A stretch of 64,000 nt of DNA from Rhodobacterales bacterium LSUCC0031 (GTDB taxonomy: Bacteria > Pseudomonadota > Alphaproteobacteria > Rhodobacterales > Rhodobacteraceae). Both the position numbers and the translations under genes were made by a program. Under the pieces are notes generated by a model. It was given only the letters and a program-made list of their open reading frames with translations, was not told the origin of the DNA and searched no databases. Location: contig WVSP01000001.1 of assembly GCA_015689735.1 (NCBI GenBank), positions 422,001 to 486,000 on the forward strand, read 5' to 3'. Positions within the stretch are counted from its first letter, which is position 1; each line of letters opens with the position of its first letter. Positions 18,183 through 26,847 of this stretch are shown here, one piece after another.

Positions 18183-21038
18183 TTGGTAAAGAATAAGAGA
18201 CTGAAAATTCAAGCGGGTTTGGGCTTGAGTTTGGCGATCGCTTTGCCCGGCGGTGCTTTCGCCGAACTTCCGAGTGGCGGTGTCATTACTAGCGGTATCG
18301 GTGCCATCTCAGTCCACGGCGGCACGATGACGATCAATCAATCCACTCCAAATTTGGTGGCTGACTGGCAAAGCTTCAGTGTGGGAGCTGGAAACACCGT
18401 CGAGTTTGTCCAGCCTTCTACCAGCGCCGCGGCTCTAAATCGAGTGGTCGGGGCTGATGTTTCGACCATTCAGGGCAGTATTCGCGCAAACGGTCAGGTG
18501 TTTCTGCTCAACCCAAATGGCATACTCTTCACACCGACCGCTCAGGTGAATGTTGGGGGCTTGATCGCATCAACACTTAACATCAGCAATCAGAACTTTC
18601 TCGACGGGAATTTGGAGTTCCAAGGCAATTCACAGAATGCCATCGTCAATCAGGGAAGCATCTCCTCGGATGGTGGTAACATCGCGCTGATCGCAGCAAG
18701 AATTATCAATGATCCGGGTGCCAGCATAACTGCTGACCGTGGTCAGGTACTTATGGGGGCGGGCAATAAGGTCACGCTCGATCTTGGAGGTTCGGTACGC
18801 ATACGGGTCGATGAGGGCGCACTTCAGGCTCTCATTGACCAAGGGGGCGCGGTGCGCGCAGACGGTGGCCTTGTCTATCTTACCGCCAGATCCGCGAGTG
18901 CACTCGGCCAGACTGTTATCAACCACACGGGCGTTACCCGCGCCCAGACAGTTTCCACAGGCCCAAATGGTGAAATCTTCCTTATGGGCGGGATGGAGGC
19001 AGATAGCATCCGTGTAAGCGGCACTCTCGACGCAAGCGCACCTAATGGTGGGGACGGCGGGTTCATTGAAACCAGCGCCTCCAATGTGCAGATAATGGAT
19101 GATATCGCCATCACGACTTTGGCGCCGCATGGGCAATCTGGCCAATGGCTAATTGATCCGATTGATTTCTATGTAAGGTCTAGTGGTGGGAATGTGTCCG
19201 GCGCCACAATCAGCGCAGCCCTAGCAACAACCGATGTTACGATTGACACGCGTACGGCTACCAATGGGGCTGATGCCTGCCAAAACGTAGTCTGTGGCGG
19301 CGGAGCTGGAACAGCCGGCGATATTTTCATTCAAGATAACATTACCCGCGCAAGCGGTGGATCACCTGCGACCACATTGAGTATTCTGGCGTTCAGGGAT
19401 ATTGAGATTTCCAAACCACGGGATTCCACGATAACCAACATCTCGACCGGCCCAAATCCCGACTCTGTCACGATCAGTGGAAGCAATGGGAACCCCCTCA
19501 ATCTCGTCTTATCTGCTCGAGCCACTCGTGGTACTAACACTAATCTGACGGGCGAAGTTCGCATTGTGAACTCGACCATAAGAACATTTGGCGGCAATGT
19601 AACGATCGGGGGCGGTGATGCTGCTGCCTCAAGCTATGCCGTCGCCCAGGCCTCAAGGACGTATAATCATGGCGGTAGTAATACCGATACAGGTGCTGCA
19701 GGTGTACGCATCAGAAACAGTGTGATTGACGCGAGTTCGGATGGCGGTGCGCAAATATCCTTGAATAGTTCAGGCTGGTGGCTTGGGCCACATAGTTATG
19801 TTTCTGAAGGAAGCAACTCCAACACGGGTGGTGACATTACTATTCGTGGACAGTCGTACATTAGCGGTCCGGGTGTTTGGCTTTATGGTGGTGCCTCGCT
19901 CACCACTGCTGGAACCGGCGCCATTTCCTTGGATGGCATTGGGAGTACCGGTGGCACCTTTGCCCAAGCGGGAGTTTTGATAGAAGGACGCTCGCCGATC
20001 ATAGCAAAAGATGGTGCGATAACGATCACTGGGCGAGCTAGCGATCGCTTCAGACCCCCAGGCGATGGAGCCGGGTATGGAGTTGCCTTTACCGAGGGCA
20101 ACGGACTTATACGTACTATGGGTGCGTTCAATATCAACGCAGCAGATCCTACTTCGTCTAAGGATGACAACGCCATTCTGATCCGTGATGGCAACATGAC
20201 ATTTGATTTGGGTGGTAATGGTGAATTGCACGCGCCATTGGTGGGTGGAGATTCAACTTTGGAATATTCATTTACTAAATCTGGCTCCGGTACGTTGACC
20301 CTTTTTGGAGACGTTCCAATGTGGAATTTGAGCCGGCCCACAGGTGCACCGAGAACAACAGGCACATATAGTGTAACCGCTGGCAGTTTGGCATATCGCG
20401 CTGGCCTAGACCAATTTGACGCGCTGTATTCGTTTCCGCCAACGCGAGCAGCTAATTCAGCCCCAGATGGAGCCTTTGCGAACGGCCCCGGCGCAATTGC
20501 GGCAGGTAATCCGTTCGTTATGAGCCCGGCTACGGCATTAAGGATTCGTCTGGCGCGCGAAGATATGATCAGAAGGGGTGTTGCGCCCCGAGATGCAACA
20601 GCGGATGAAATTGCACAAGCACGAACAAACGCAATCGAAATTTTCCGGGCAAATGACACAAGTCGTGCCGCTGGAATCGCAATCGGCATTGAACCGCGGT
20701 TTGCCACAGAAGAAGAAAAAAGACAGGCTGCTGAAATTAGGGAGCAACGCAGACAGGCACTGCTAAACGGCGGCGATCTACCCCGCCCAGCCACGTGGAC
20801 AGAGGAGAGACTCTACAATTCTCTTCGAGAAGAGAATAAACGGCTCATAGCATTGGGTCAGTTTGGTCCGAGTATGAATGCAGAGGAACGGGCGCGCGTA
20901 GTACAGGTTCAACGCCGACAAATGATTGCGAGAGGTCAAGTGCCACCCAACGCCACATTCGTGGAGAGAGCTGAAGCAGCAAAAAATTCTGTCCGAAACG
21001 CAGTGGTGAATGTCTTTAGGGGAATCTTCCGGCGATGA
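18183..21038 (+). CDS. TpsA exoprotein, filamentous-haemagglutinin N-terminal domain
   Basis: A 951-residue secreted protein of a two-partner secretion (type Vb) system. A signal peptide is seen at residues 1-27 (hydrophobic LGLSLAIALPGGAFA). The TPS domain follows (about 28-260), with the hallmark NPNG at 110-113. The middle is a long Gly/Ser/Thr-rich region with many short beta strands, expected to fold as a right-handed beta-helix. From about residue 790 it switches to a charged, helical tail made of five degenerate ~30-residue repeats. The start is a TTG at 18183, chosen because AGGAG ends seven bases before it. The cargo role (adhesin, haemagglutinin or other) cannot be read. TpsB lies just downstream. 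Confidence 0.88.
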   Translation: MVKNKRLKIQAGLGLSLAIALPGGAFAELPSGGVITSGIGAISVHGGTMTINQSTPNLVADWQSFSVGAGNTVEFVQPSTSAAALNRVVGADVSTIQGSIRANGQVFLLNPNGILFTPTAQVNVGGLIASTLNISNQNFLDGNLEFQGNSQNAIVNQGSISSDGGNIALIAARIINDPGASITADRGQVLMGAGNKVTLDLGGSVRIRVDEGALQALIDQGGAVRADGGLVYLTARSASALGQTVINHTGVTRAQTVSTGPNGEIFLMGGMEADSIRVSGTLDASAPNGGDGGFIETSASNVQIMDDIAITTLAPHGQSGQWLIDPIDFYVRSSGGNVSGATISAALATTDVTIDTRTATNGADACQNVVCGGGAGTAGDIFIQDNITRASGGSPATTLSILAFRDIEISKPRDSTITNISTGPNPDSVTISGSNGNPLNLVLSARATRGTNTNLTGEVRIVNSTIRTFGGNVTIGGGDAAASSYAVAQASRTYNHGGSNTDTGAAGVRIRNSVIDASSDGGAQISLNSSGWWLGPHSYVSEGSNSNTGGDITIRGQSYISGPGVWLYGGASLTTAGTGAISLDGIGSTGGTFAQAGVLIEGRSPIIAKDGAITITGRASDRFRPPGDGAGYGVAFTEGNGLIRTMGAFNINAADPTSSKDDNAILIRDGNMTFDLGGNGELHAPLVGGDSTLEYSFTKSGSGTLTLFGDVPMWNLSRPTGAPRTTGTYSVTAGSLAYRAGLDQFDALYSFPPTRAANSAPDGAFANGPGAIAAGNPFVMSPATALRIRLAREDMIRRGVAPRDATADEIAQARTNAIEIFRANDTSRAAGIAIGIEPRFATEEEKRQAAEIREQRRQALLNGGDLPRPATWTEERLYNSLREENKRLIALGQFGPSMNAEERARVVQVQRRQMIARGQVPPNATFVERAEAAKNSVRNAVVNVFRGIFRR

Positions 21039-21237
21039 TGCTTCATCGTACCAGATATCAATGTTGCAAAATTAACCATCAGTATTTTGAAGGATGATAA
21101 ACTTGGTCGACTCGTGCGGGAAACTGAAAAGCGTAATAAAGCATCACAGTTTTATCAAGGTGTGGAATGGTGCTGCTACGGCGCCAGCGGGATTCTGTCA
21201 CGTGAGTTTCACAACAAGAAAAAGGAAGAGTAATGTT

Positions 21238-22827
21238 ATGCGGCAAGGCGTTCTTGGCTTAGGGATTTTGCTCGCTCTTCCAGGCGTAGCTTTTGCGGAA
21301 TTTTCTATTGATCAAGTTGTTCCTGCTGCGGCCCAGCCCGGAGGACCCATTATCCCCGTCTCGGATTTCATTTTTGAAGGAAATACTGTGTTTCCTTCTG
21401 AGGTACTTTCTCAAATCGCTAGACTTTCACTGTTCGGGCTTACTGGCGCAGATACTTTGCCTCCTCAAGGAACCGTCAAACAAGCCTACTTTGCTGAGCT
21501 TTCAAATGCAGTGAGTGCAATCGAGGAATTCTATCGGGAGCAAGGCTTTCCGCTTGTTTTGGTTTACATACCACCTCAGCAATTGCTGGAATCCAAGGTA
21601 AAAATCATCGTAACCGAAGGGCGGTATGGAACGGTTGAAACACTTAACTCTGAGCCAGATTGGCAATCATCGGCTGGAGCATGGACTGCAAGAATTGTCC
21701 CTAATGCAATCGTGCGACAATCTGATCTGGAACGCACTGCATTGCTGATGAACGATCTGCCCGGCGCAGCAGCTACTATAGTTGTCGAACCTGGCGATTC
21801 TTACGGTACGGCGGATGTCATTGCAACACTCGACAGATCCACGCCACTAGCCGGCGCTGTGAGTTTATCCAACCATGGAAGTAGATTCAGCGGTGAGCTG
21901 CAAGCGCGTGCAAACCTGGATCTCAACAGCTTCTTCGTTCTGGGTGATAAACTATCACTTACTGGCATGCATACAAACGAGGACATGTGGCAAGGGCAGT
22001 TTGGCTATAGCTTTCCTATAGGCGGTGATGGATTTAGGGCGCAGATTGATTACTCTGTCACACAGTATGACCTCACCAAAGCGTTTGAAGGAACAAGCGG
22101 CGAGGCGACGCAGTTTTCTCTTGGTGTAAGTTACCCGATTATTAGAAGTAGCAATTCTAACCTTTCCGTTCTTTTGCAATACTCTGACAAAGAACTCTAT
22201 AATAATCTTGTCAATGGTTTGAGCGTTGAGACCTATGGTGTGAGAACTGCTCCTGTCACGGTTACCTTTGATCGTAGGGATTCATTTCTTGGTGGTGCCA
22301 TTAACTATGGCTCCGTTACATTGACATATGGTGACCTTGACAAGGATGATCTAGTACGGCGTGGAGCTTTCAGTAAATTAAACTGGGATATTGCAAGGCT
22401 ACAGAATCTTCCAAATGGTCTTTCGCTTTTTGCACGAGCGTCAGGGCAAACTACTAATGAAAATCTGGACTCTTCAGAAGGTTTTGGTATCTCAGGTCCA
22501 GCTTCCGTTCGTGCTTATCCTTCGGGTGACGCCTTTGGCGATGAAGGTTGGCTTACTCAGTTTGAATTGCGCTATACTTTTGAAAATTACACGCCGTATG
22601 CATTCTACGATCATGGTGAAATTAATGTTAATGCTAAACCTGAACAACTTGCCTTGCCAAGTTTAAGACAAGTGCGCTCTGGCTTTGGTGTTGGCATGCG
22701 ATTTTCTTATGAACAGTGGACTGGTGACCTTGCAATAGCCTGGTCTGCTGACGGGAACTCGACATCTTCGAGCCAAACTGATAACCGAAATCAGCGGGCG
22801 TGGCTGACTGTAAGTCGACGGTTTTGA
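21238..22827 (+). CDS. TpsB outer-membrane transporter (ShlB/FhaC family)
   Basis: A 529-residue outer-membrane protein. Residues 1-20 (MRQGVLGLGILLALPGVAFA) are a signal peptide. POTRA-type domains follow (DFIFEGNTVFPSEVLSQIA and EEFYREQGFPLVLVYIPPQQL are typical) and then a 16-strand beta-barrel predicted from about residue 190 to the C-terminus, which ends in a Phe (SRRF) as barrel proteins do. VRAYPSGDAFGDEG corresponds to the conserved VRGY/F motif of the channel-entering loop. It recognises the TPS domain of the partner and exports it. AAGGAAGAG precedes the ATG at 21238, and a longer frame from 21094 lacks a signal peptide. Confidence 0.93.
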   Translation: MRQGVLGLGILLALPGVAFAEFSIDQVVPAAAQPGGPIIPVSDFIFEGNTVFPSEVLSQIARLSLFGLTGADTLPPQGTVKQAYFAELSNAVSAIEEFYREQGFPLVLVYIPPQQLLESKVKIIVTEGRYGTVETLNSEPDWQSSAGAWTARIVPNAIVRQSDLERTALLMNDLPGAAATIVVEPGDSYGTADVIATLDRSTPLAGAVSLSNHGSRFSGELQARANLDLNSFFVLGDKLSLTGMHTNEDMWQGQFGYSFPIGGDGFRAQIDYSVTQYDLTKAFEGTSGEATQFSLGVSYPIIRSSNSNLSVLLQYSDKELYNNLVNGLSVETYGVRTAPVTVTFDRRDSFLGGAINYGSVTLTYGDLDKDDLVRRGAFSKLNWDIARLQNLPNGLSLFARASGQTTNENLDSSEGFGISGPASVRAYPSGDAFGDEGWLTQFELRYTFENYTPYAFYDHGEINVNAKPEQLALPSLRQVRSGFGVGMRFSYEQWTGDLAIAWSADGNSTSSSQTDNRNQRAWLTVSRRF

Positions 22828-22987
22828 GATGGGTTGAGGCCAGTTAAGAAATCAAACTTTTTGAATGTTCTGCTTTTTTGAGTCTTTTCTGCTCATAACC
22901 TTGCAGTCGCTCTGGATATAATCTCGTTGAATTCTTTGCCGCGAATGGCCTTTCCTCTCTGCGCACTTCTGGTGGACGTTTGAGATC

Positions 22988-23257
22988 TTGATTGCGGGAC
23001 ATAGCACTGACGGGAGACACTTTCTGCGGCTCAGGCAGGGTCGTCATGGCGGCTATGAGATCGTCTTTGAAGCCGCGCACACAGGACGCAGATTGATCTG
23101 GACCATCAAGAACCAGAGCATTGCTGAAGCTGATCTCGAATGGCAATTGCGCCATGCCTTGTCAGCGCGAACGGTATTGGAAACGCTGTGTTCCAGCCTG
23201 CGTTCAGCTGAAACTGAGTTTGAAGTGGATTTAGCCGCGAAAACCGTGCGTATCTGA
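22988..23257 (+). CDS. Possible small ORF, unknown
   Basis: An 89-residue frame with a TTG start (IAGHSTDGRHFLRLRQGRHGGYEIVF...). It is preceded by no strong ribosome-binding site, and a competing frame runs on the other strand over part of the same stretch. Composition is protein-like (mixed charged and hydrophobic, no low complexity), so I keep it as a weak call. The stretch 22828-23454 between tpsB and the integrase has otherwise only one copy of the island motif (AACACAGTGCT, 23367-23377). Confidence 0.3.
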   Translation: MIAGHSTDGRHFLRLRQGRHGGYEIVFEAAHTGRRLIWTIKNQSIAEADLEWQLRHALSARTVLETLCSSLRSAETEFEVDLAAKTVRI

Positions 23258-23454
23258 GCTTTGGCGCAGATGCCCACGCTGATTTCACACGAAGTCTGCG
23301 GGATCGCGTAGCCACTGCGTCGTGAGTATGTGGGTTCGAACACATTGGGTGCCCCCTGAGGTTGGCAACACAGTGCTTGCGCCACAGTGGTTGCCTCTCG
23401 CTCTCAGCGGGCTTGCGCTATACTGTGCGCAAAACCAGCGGCGTAGGACAGCTT

Positions 23455-25071
23455 ATGCCCAAGCTCAGCAGCCAAACAGTGACTGTGCTGGACGGCGATG
23501 TGCGTGTGCTGCGTCGCCGCAACAGCAGGGCATGGCAAGCCGCTTTCAAAATCGATGGACGCTGGGTGCGGGTGAGCACCAAATGCCGTCAGCTGGATGA
23601 TGCCAAACGCCGTGCCCGCGAGCTCTTTGTGGAATATCAGGTGCGCCAGAAGAACGGCCTGCCCGTGGCCAGCAAACGCTTTGTGGACGTGGCAAGGCTG
23701 GTGATTGCGGAGATGGACAGGCAGCTGGCGGCGGGCGTGGGCAAGGCCAGCTGGCGTGACTACAAGATCGTGCTGGAACGATATTTCATCCCCTATTTCG
23801 GCGACCGCTTTGTCACCAGCATCACCTATGAGGAGCTGCAACAGTTCGCACAATGGCGCGAACATAAGATGGGGCATGCGCCCAAGGCTTCGACGCTGAA
23901 CACACACAATTCCGCGCTGAACCGTGTGTTCGATGAGGCTGTGGCACGGGGCTACATGAACCGTACCCATGTGCCCGTGCTGATCAACAAGGGACGTGAC
24001 AGCCAGCGAAGGCCAGATTTTCGTCGTGAAGAATACCGCCGCATGATCCGCAGCTTTCCGTCATGGGTTGATGCGGGTCGCGAAGGCAAAAGCCGCGACA
24101 TGCGCTATCTGCTGCGCGACTATGTGCTGGTTCTGGCCAATACGGGCATACGGCACGGCACAGAGGCGGAGAACCTGAGGTGGAAGCACATACATCTGTT
24201 TGAGGAAGGTGGGCTGACCTTTTTGGAGATGAGCGTTTCGGGCAAGACTGGGCAGCGTGACTTGATCTGCCGTGCCAGCACCATCAGCCATCTGAAGCGC
24301 ATTCAAAGCCGCTGTCCCGATATTGCAGGCATGAGCTTTGAACAGCTGATACGTGCGCAGTTGGATGTGCCTGTGTTTCGTTTGCCAGATGGCACTGTGA
24401 GCAAGAACCTGCGCCAGACCTTCAAGCTGTTGATGAAAGACACTGGCCTGCTGAAATGCCCACGCACTGGGCAGGACCGCACCTTGTACAGCTTGCGGCA
24501 CACCTACGCCACATTTGCACTGCTCAACGATGGGATGGATGTGCATACGCTGGCCATACAGATGGGCACCAGCATTGGCATGATTGAACGCCACTATAGC
24601 CACCTAACGCCACGGCTGCGAAAGGAAGTGCTCACAGGCAAGCGGTTCGATTTATCGCCCGAGGAATACCGGCGTTCACAGGGCATAACGGGCATGGCCG
24701 TTGCGGCTAGTGATGTGAACCGAGCGGTCAGCGCGGATGACGAAATAGAAGAGCAGCTGCCCAACGACCCCGAAGAAGACGACAGCCACATTGGCACTGA
24801 TGGGGGCGACGGCAGTGCTGAGGTTTCTGTGTCTGGCCCAGCTACGATGGTAACATCACAGCAAACTGTCACGCCAGCCGATAAGACAGCCGCCGAGCGT
24901 GCGTTTGACCTGTTTGACGCGGGCAAGCTGGGCGAGGCAGGGCTGCTAGCAGCGTTAGGCGTGTCACGCGCGGGCTATGTGCCCACGGAAGCCCTCGCGC
25001 ATCGTGCACTGGACGCAGTTGAGGCAGGACGGCTCAGTGAAGCTGCATTGACGCAGGTGTTGGGTTCCTAA
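23455..25071 (+). CDS. Tyrosine recombinase/integrase with long C-terminal tail
   Basis: A 538-residue site-specific recombinase. An N-terminal arm/DNA-binding part (1-60) and a core-binding domain (about 65-165) lead into the catalytic domain (about 190-400), with Arg in NTGIRHGTEAENLRW, Lys in SGKTGQRD, YSLRHTYATF with the second Arg, and RHYSHL with the nucleophilic Tyr. The first His of the usual HxxR box is a Tyr here, a variation seen in other phage-type integrases. Unusual is a tail of about 130 residues after the catalytic domain, acidic (EEQLPNDPEEDDSH) then two short helical repeats (AAERAFDLFDAGKLGEAGLLAALGV / ALAHRALDAVEAGRLSEAALTQVLG). Confidence 0.88.
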   Translation: MPKLSSQTVTVLDGDVRVLRRRNSRAWQAAFKIDGRWVRVSTKCRQLDDAKRRARELFVEYQVRQKNGLPVASKRFVDVARLVIAEMDRQLAAGVGKASWRDYKIVLERYFIPYFGDRFVTSITYEELQQFAQWREHKMGHAPKASTLNTHNSALNRVFDEAVARGYMNRTHVPVLINKGRDSQRRPDFRREEYRRMIRSFPSWVDAGREGKSRDMRYLLRDYVLVLANTGIRHGTEAENLRWKHIHLFEEGGLTFLEMSVSGKTGQRDLICRASTISHLKRIQSRCPDIAGMSFEQLIRAQLDVPVFRLPDGTVSKNLRQTFKLLMKDTGLLKCPRTGQDRTLYSLRHTYATFALLNDGMDVHTLAIQMGTSIGMIERHYSHLTPRLRKEVLTGKRFDLSPEEYRRSQGITGMAVAASDVNRAVSADDEIEEQLPNDPEEDDSHIGTDGGDGSAEVSVSGPATMVTSQQTVTPADKTAAERAFDLFDAGKLGEAGLLAALGVSRAGYVPTEALAHRALDAVEAGRLSEAALTQVLGS

Positions 25072-25111
25072 GTGCCTTGTAGGGCTGATAGCATATGTGC
25101 TATCAATCGGT

Positions 25112-25540
25112 ATGCGTGTTGTTCTGGACACCAATATCATTGTGGGCGCGATGTTGCGAGATGGCGGTGCCGCTCGCGCTGTGTTGCGGCTGTGCTTGCA
25201 AGCTGAGGTTCAGCCCATAATCGGGGTGGCTCTGTTCGCTGAGATGGAAGATGTGCTGTCACGCGCAGATTTGTTTCGCAAAAGCAAGCTGACACATGCG
25301 GAACGGCAAGAACTATTTTCGGCCTTCTTGAGTGTGACGCAGTGGGTGCCGATCTATTACACATGGCGGCCAAACTTGCGCGATGAGGCTGATAATCACG
25401 TGGTCGATTTGGCGGTGGCGGGCAACGCCGACTACATTGTCACTCAGAATGAGCGCGACTTCGCCAAGATGGAGCTTCAGTTCCCACAGCTGAAACTGGC
25501 GACAGCCGCCGAATTCATGGAGCTATGGAGGAAGAGATGA
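25112..25540 (+). CDS. PIN-domain toxin (COG1569-like)
   Basis: A 142-residue PIN-domain RNase-type protein. MRVVLDTNIIVGAML holds the first catalytic Asp; a Glu is in ALFAEMEDVLSR; NLRDEADNHVVDLAVAGNADYIVTQNERDF holds the remaining acidic residues. This is the putative toxin class named PIN family, COG1569. I choose the ATG at 25112 because the family begins there; a GTG five codons earlier is open. The stop overlaps the start of the antitoxin-like gene (ATGA), so the order is toxin first. Such pairs stabilise mobile elements by killing or arresting cells that lose them. Confidence 0.82.
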   Translation: MRVVLDTNIIVGAMLRDGGAARAVLRLCLQAEVQPIIGVALFAEMEDVLSRADLFRKSKLTHAERQELFSAFLSVTQWVPIYYTWRPNLRDEADNHVVDLAVAGNADYIVTQNERDFAKMELQFPQLKLATAAEFMELWRKR

Positions 25541-25761
25541 GCGTTGTCACAGTGCGACTACCCGAAGACCAGCATCAACGCCTAAAGGCGATGGCGCAGG
25601 CACGCGGTATCAGCCTCAACAAACTTTTCGAACAGCTCACGGCCCAAGCTCTGACGGAAAATGACATTGAGCTCAGGTATCGGCGCATGGCCGCAACGGT
25701 TTCCGCCGCGCGGGGACTAGAGTTGTTGGATAAGCTGGATCGCTCAGAGCAGGAGCACTGA
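25537..25761 (+). CDS. Ribbon-helix-helix antitoxin partner
   Basis: A 74-residue protein starting MSVVTVRLPEDQHQRLKAMAQARGISLNKLFEQL, a clear ribbon-helix-helix DNA-binding motif of the HicB/CopG type, followed by a short helical tail (about 45-74) that could wrap the toxin. It overlaps the PIN gene by four bases and is thus translationally coupled. It should neutralise the toxin and repress the pair. Confidence 0.8.
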   Translation: MSVVTVRLPEDQHQRLKAMAQARGISLNKLFEQLTAQALTENDIELRYRRMAATVSAARGLELLDKLDRSEQEH

Positions 25762-25767
25762 CGATCG

Positions 25768-26334
25768 TTAGAGCAGCTCCACTGCTGCTGAGAGCTGCTC
25801 TGCGTTCACGTCGATGTAGCGTTGAGTGGTTGATATATGAGAATGCCCCGCCAACGCGGCGAGCAAGCGCACGCCTACGCCCTTGTTCGCCAATCGCGTG
25901 ATGTAGGTCCTGCGTCCCGAATGGCTTGAAGCGTCCTTGAGCCCCACAGCCTTGTAGATGTCCAAGAATAGCTGGCACATGGTGTTTGCCGAGAAATGCC
26001 CGCCCTTTTGGCTCTCAAACAGGGCTCGGTTGGGATCGCTGAGGTTCAACCCAGCCGCATATTCTGCCAGTGCGCGGCGCAGACGCTGGTTCAGGTACAC
26101 AGTGCGTGTCCTGCCGCCCTTACTCTGTGCTGCTGACAAGATGAACTGCTCACGCACGTTTCCTTCTTCATCAAACACATCGCCACGCTTGAGGGCTGCT
26201 AGTTCCTTGGCCCTCAGCCCTGCATAAAAGCTGAACAGGATGATGGTCTCGTCACGAACTGGATGACGACGGCTGCGGCAGTAGTGTAGAACACGGCGCA
26301 GTTGGGCTTCGTTGAGCGTCTGTGCTTGGCGCAT
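25768..26334 (-). CDS. Small tyrosine recombinase, catalytic domain only
   Basis: A 188-residue tyrosine recombinase of the size of FimB/FimE. All catalytic residues are visible: Arg in SFYAGLRAKELAAL, Lys in QSKGGRTRTV, His and Arg in SHSGRRTYIT, His in LAGHSHISTTQRY, and the Tyr nucleophile in that segment. There is no separate core-binding domain. It is convergent with the PIN/antitoxin pair, ending seven bases from it. Enzymes of this architecture often invert or resolve short segments, but some are only degenerate integrases; a 15-bp perfect hairpin 118 bases upstream is a possible site. Confidence 0.85.
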   Translation of the reverse strand: MRQAQTLNEAQLRRVLHYCRSRRHPVRDETIILFSFYAGLRAKELAALKRGDVFDEEGNVREQFILSAAQSKGGRTRTVYLNQRLRRALAEYAAGLNLSDPNRALFESQKGGHFSANTMCQLFLDIYKAVGLKDASSHSGRRTYITRLANKGVGVRLLAALAGHSHISTTQRYIDVNAEQLSAAVELL

Positions 26335-26451
26335 GGTGCGATTCCCTCAAAACATAATCATTTGCTACAAATGACTGTAAAGTCTGAGGTTTCGGTGGGT
26401 CGACCGAAATCATGCCAAGTATGATCCCTATATTTTTCAAACACTTAAGCG

Positions 26452-26485
26452 AAAATCTCATACAATGCTGATTGTATGAGATTTT
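26452..26485. repeat. 15-bp perfect hairpin between recombinase and antitoxin genes
   Basis: The arm AAAATCTCATACAAT (26452-26466) is exactly inverted at 26471-26485 around the 4-base loop GCTG. It lies in the divergent region between the small recombinase and the Phd-like antitoxin. It cannot be a terminator for either gene since both read away from it. A shorter inverted repeat (TTTCGGT/ACCGAAA, 26390-26409) lies beside it. Roles could be recombination site or operator. Confidence 0.8.
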
Positions 26486-26604
26486 GGGCTGTGTGCTGCG
26501 CCAAAGAGTAATCTGCGCGGTTAATGCCAATGCCGCAGCTTTCAGCCAACCTTGACTTTGGATATTTTAGCTAATATATGTATTTTGTGCATAAGGAGCT
26601 GATC

Positions 26605-26847
26605 ATGCGTAATTTCACGTCGACAGAACTGGCAAACAAGACAGGGGATGTGCTGGCGGCCGCAGCACAGGAACCCGTGAACATTCAACGACACGGCAAA
26701 GCTCGCTATGTACTGTTGAGTGTTGAGCAGTTTGAGCGTTTGAGCGCCAAGGCAGACCAACGCCGTGCTGTTCATGTAGACGACATGGATGTGGCAGAAG
26801 CGGAACAGCTGATCGCACAGCTTGAGCACAGCCTTAAGCATGACTGA
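26605..26847 (+). CDS. Phd/YefM-type antitoxin
   Basis: An 80-residue protein starting MRNFTSTELANKTGDVLAAAAQEPVNIQRHGKARYVLLSVEQFERL, the classic Phd/YefM N-terminal DNA-binding fold. The C-terminal half (about 50-80) is acidic and helical, the toxin-binding part. AAGGAG stands ahead of the ATG at 26605. The next gene starts within its last codons, forming a toxin-antitoxin operon. Confidence 0.87.
   Translation: MRNFTSTELANKTGDVLAAAAQEPVNIQRHGKARYVLLSVEQFERLSAKADQRRAVHVDDMDVAEAEQLIAQLEHSLKHD

Noticed and set aside
18183-21038. Contact-dependent inhibition (CdiA) effector
   Set aside because: The TpsA is far shorter than CdiA, has no toxin-like C-terminal domain with VENN-type boundary, and no immunity gene follows TpsB.
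22844-23155. 103-residue minus-strand frame after tpsB
   Set aside because: Competes with a plus-strand frame, is Lys/Arg-rich without motif, and lacks a ribosome-binding site.
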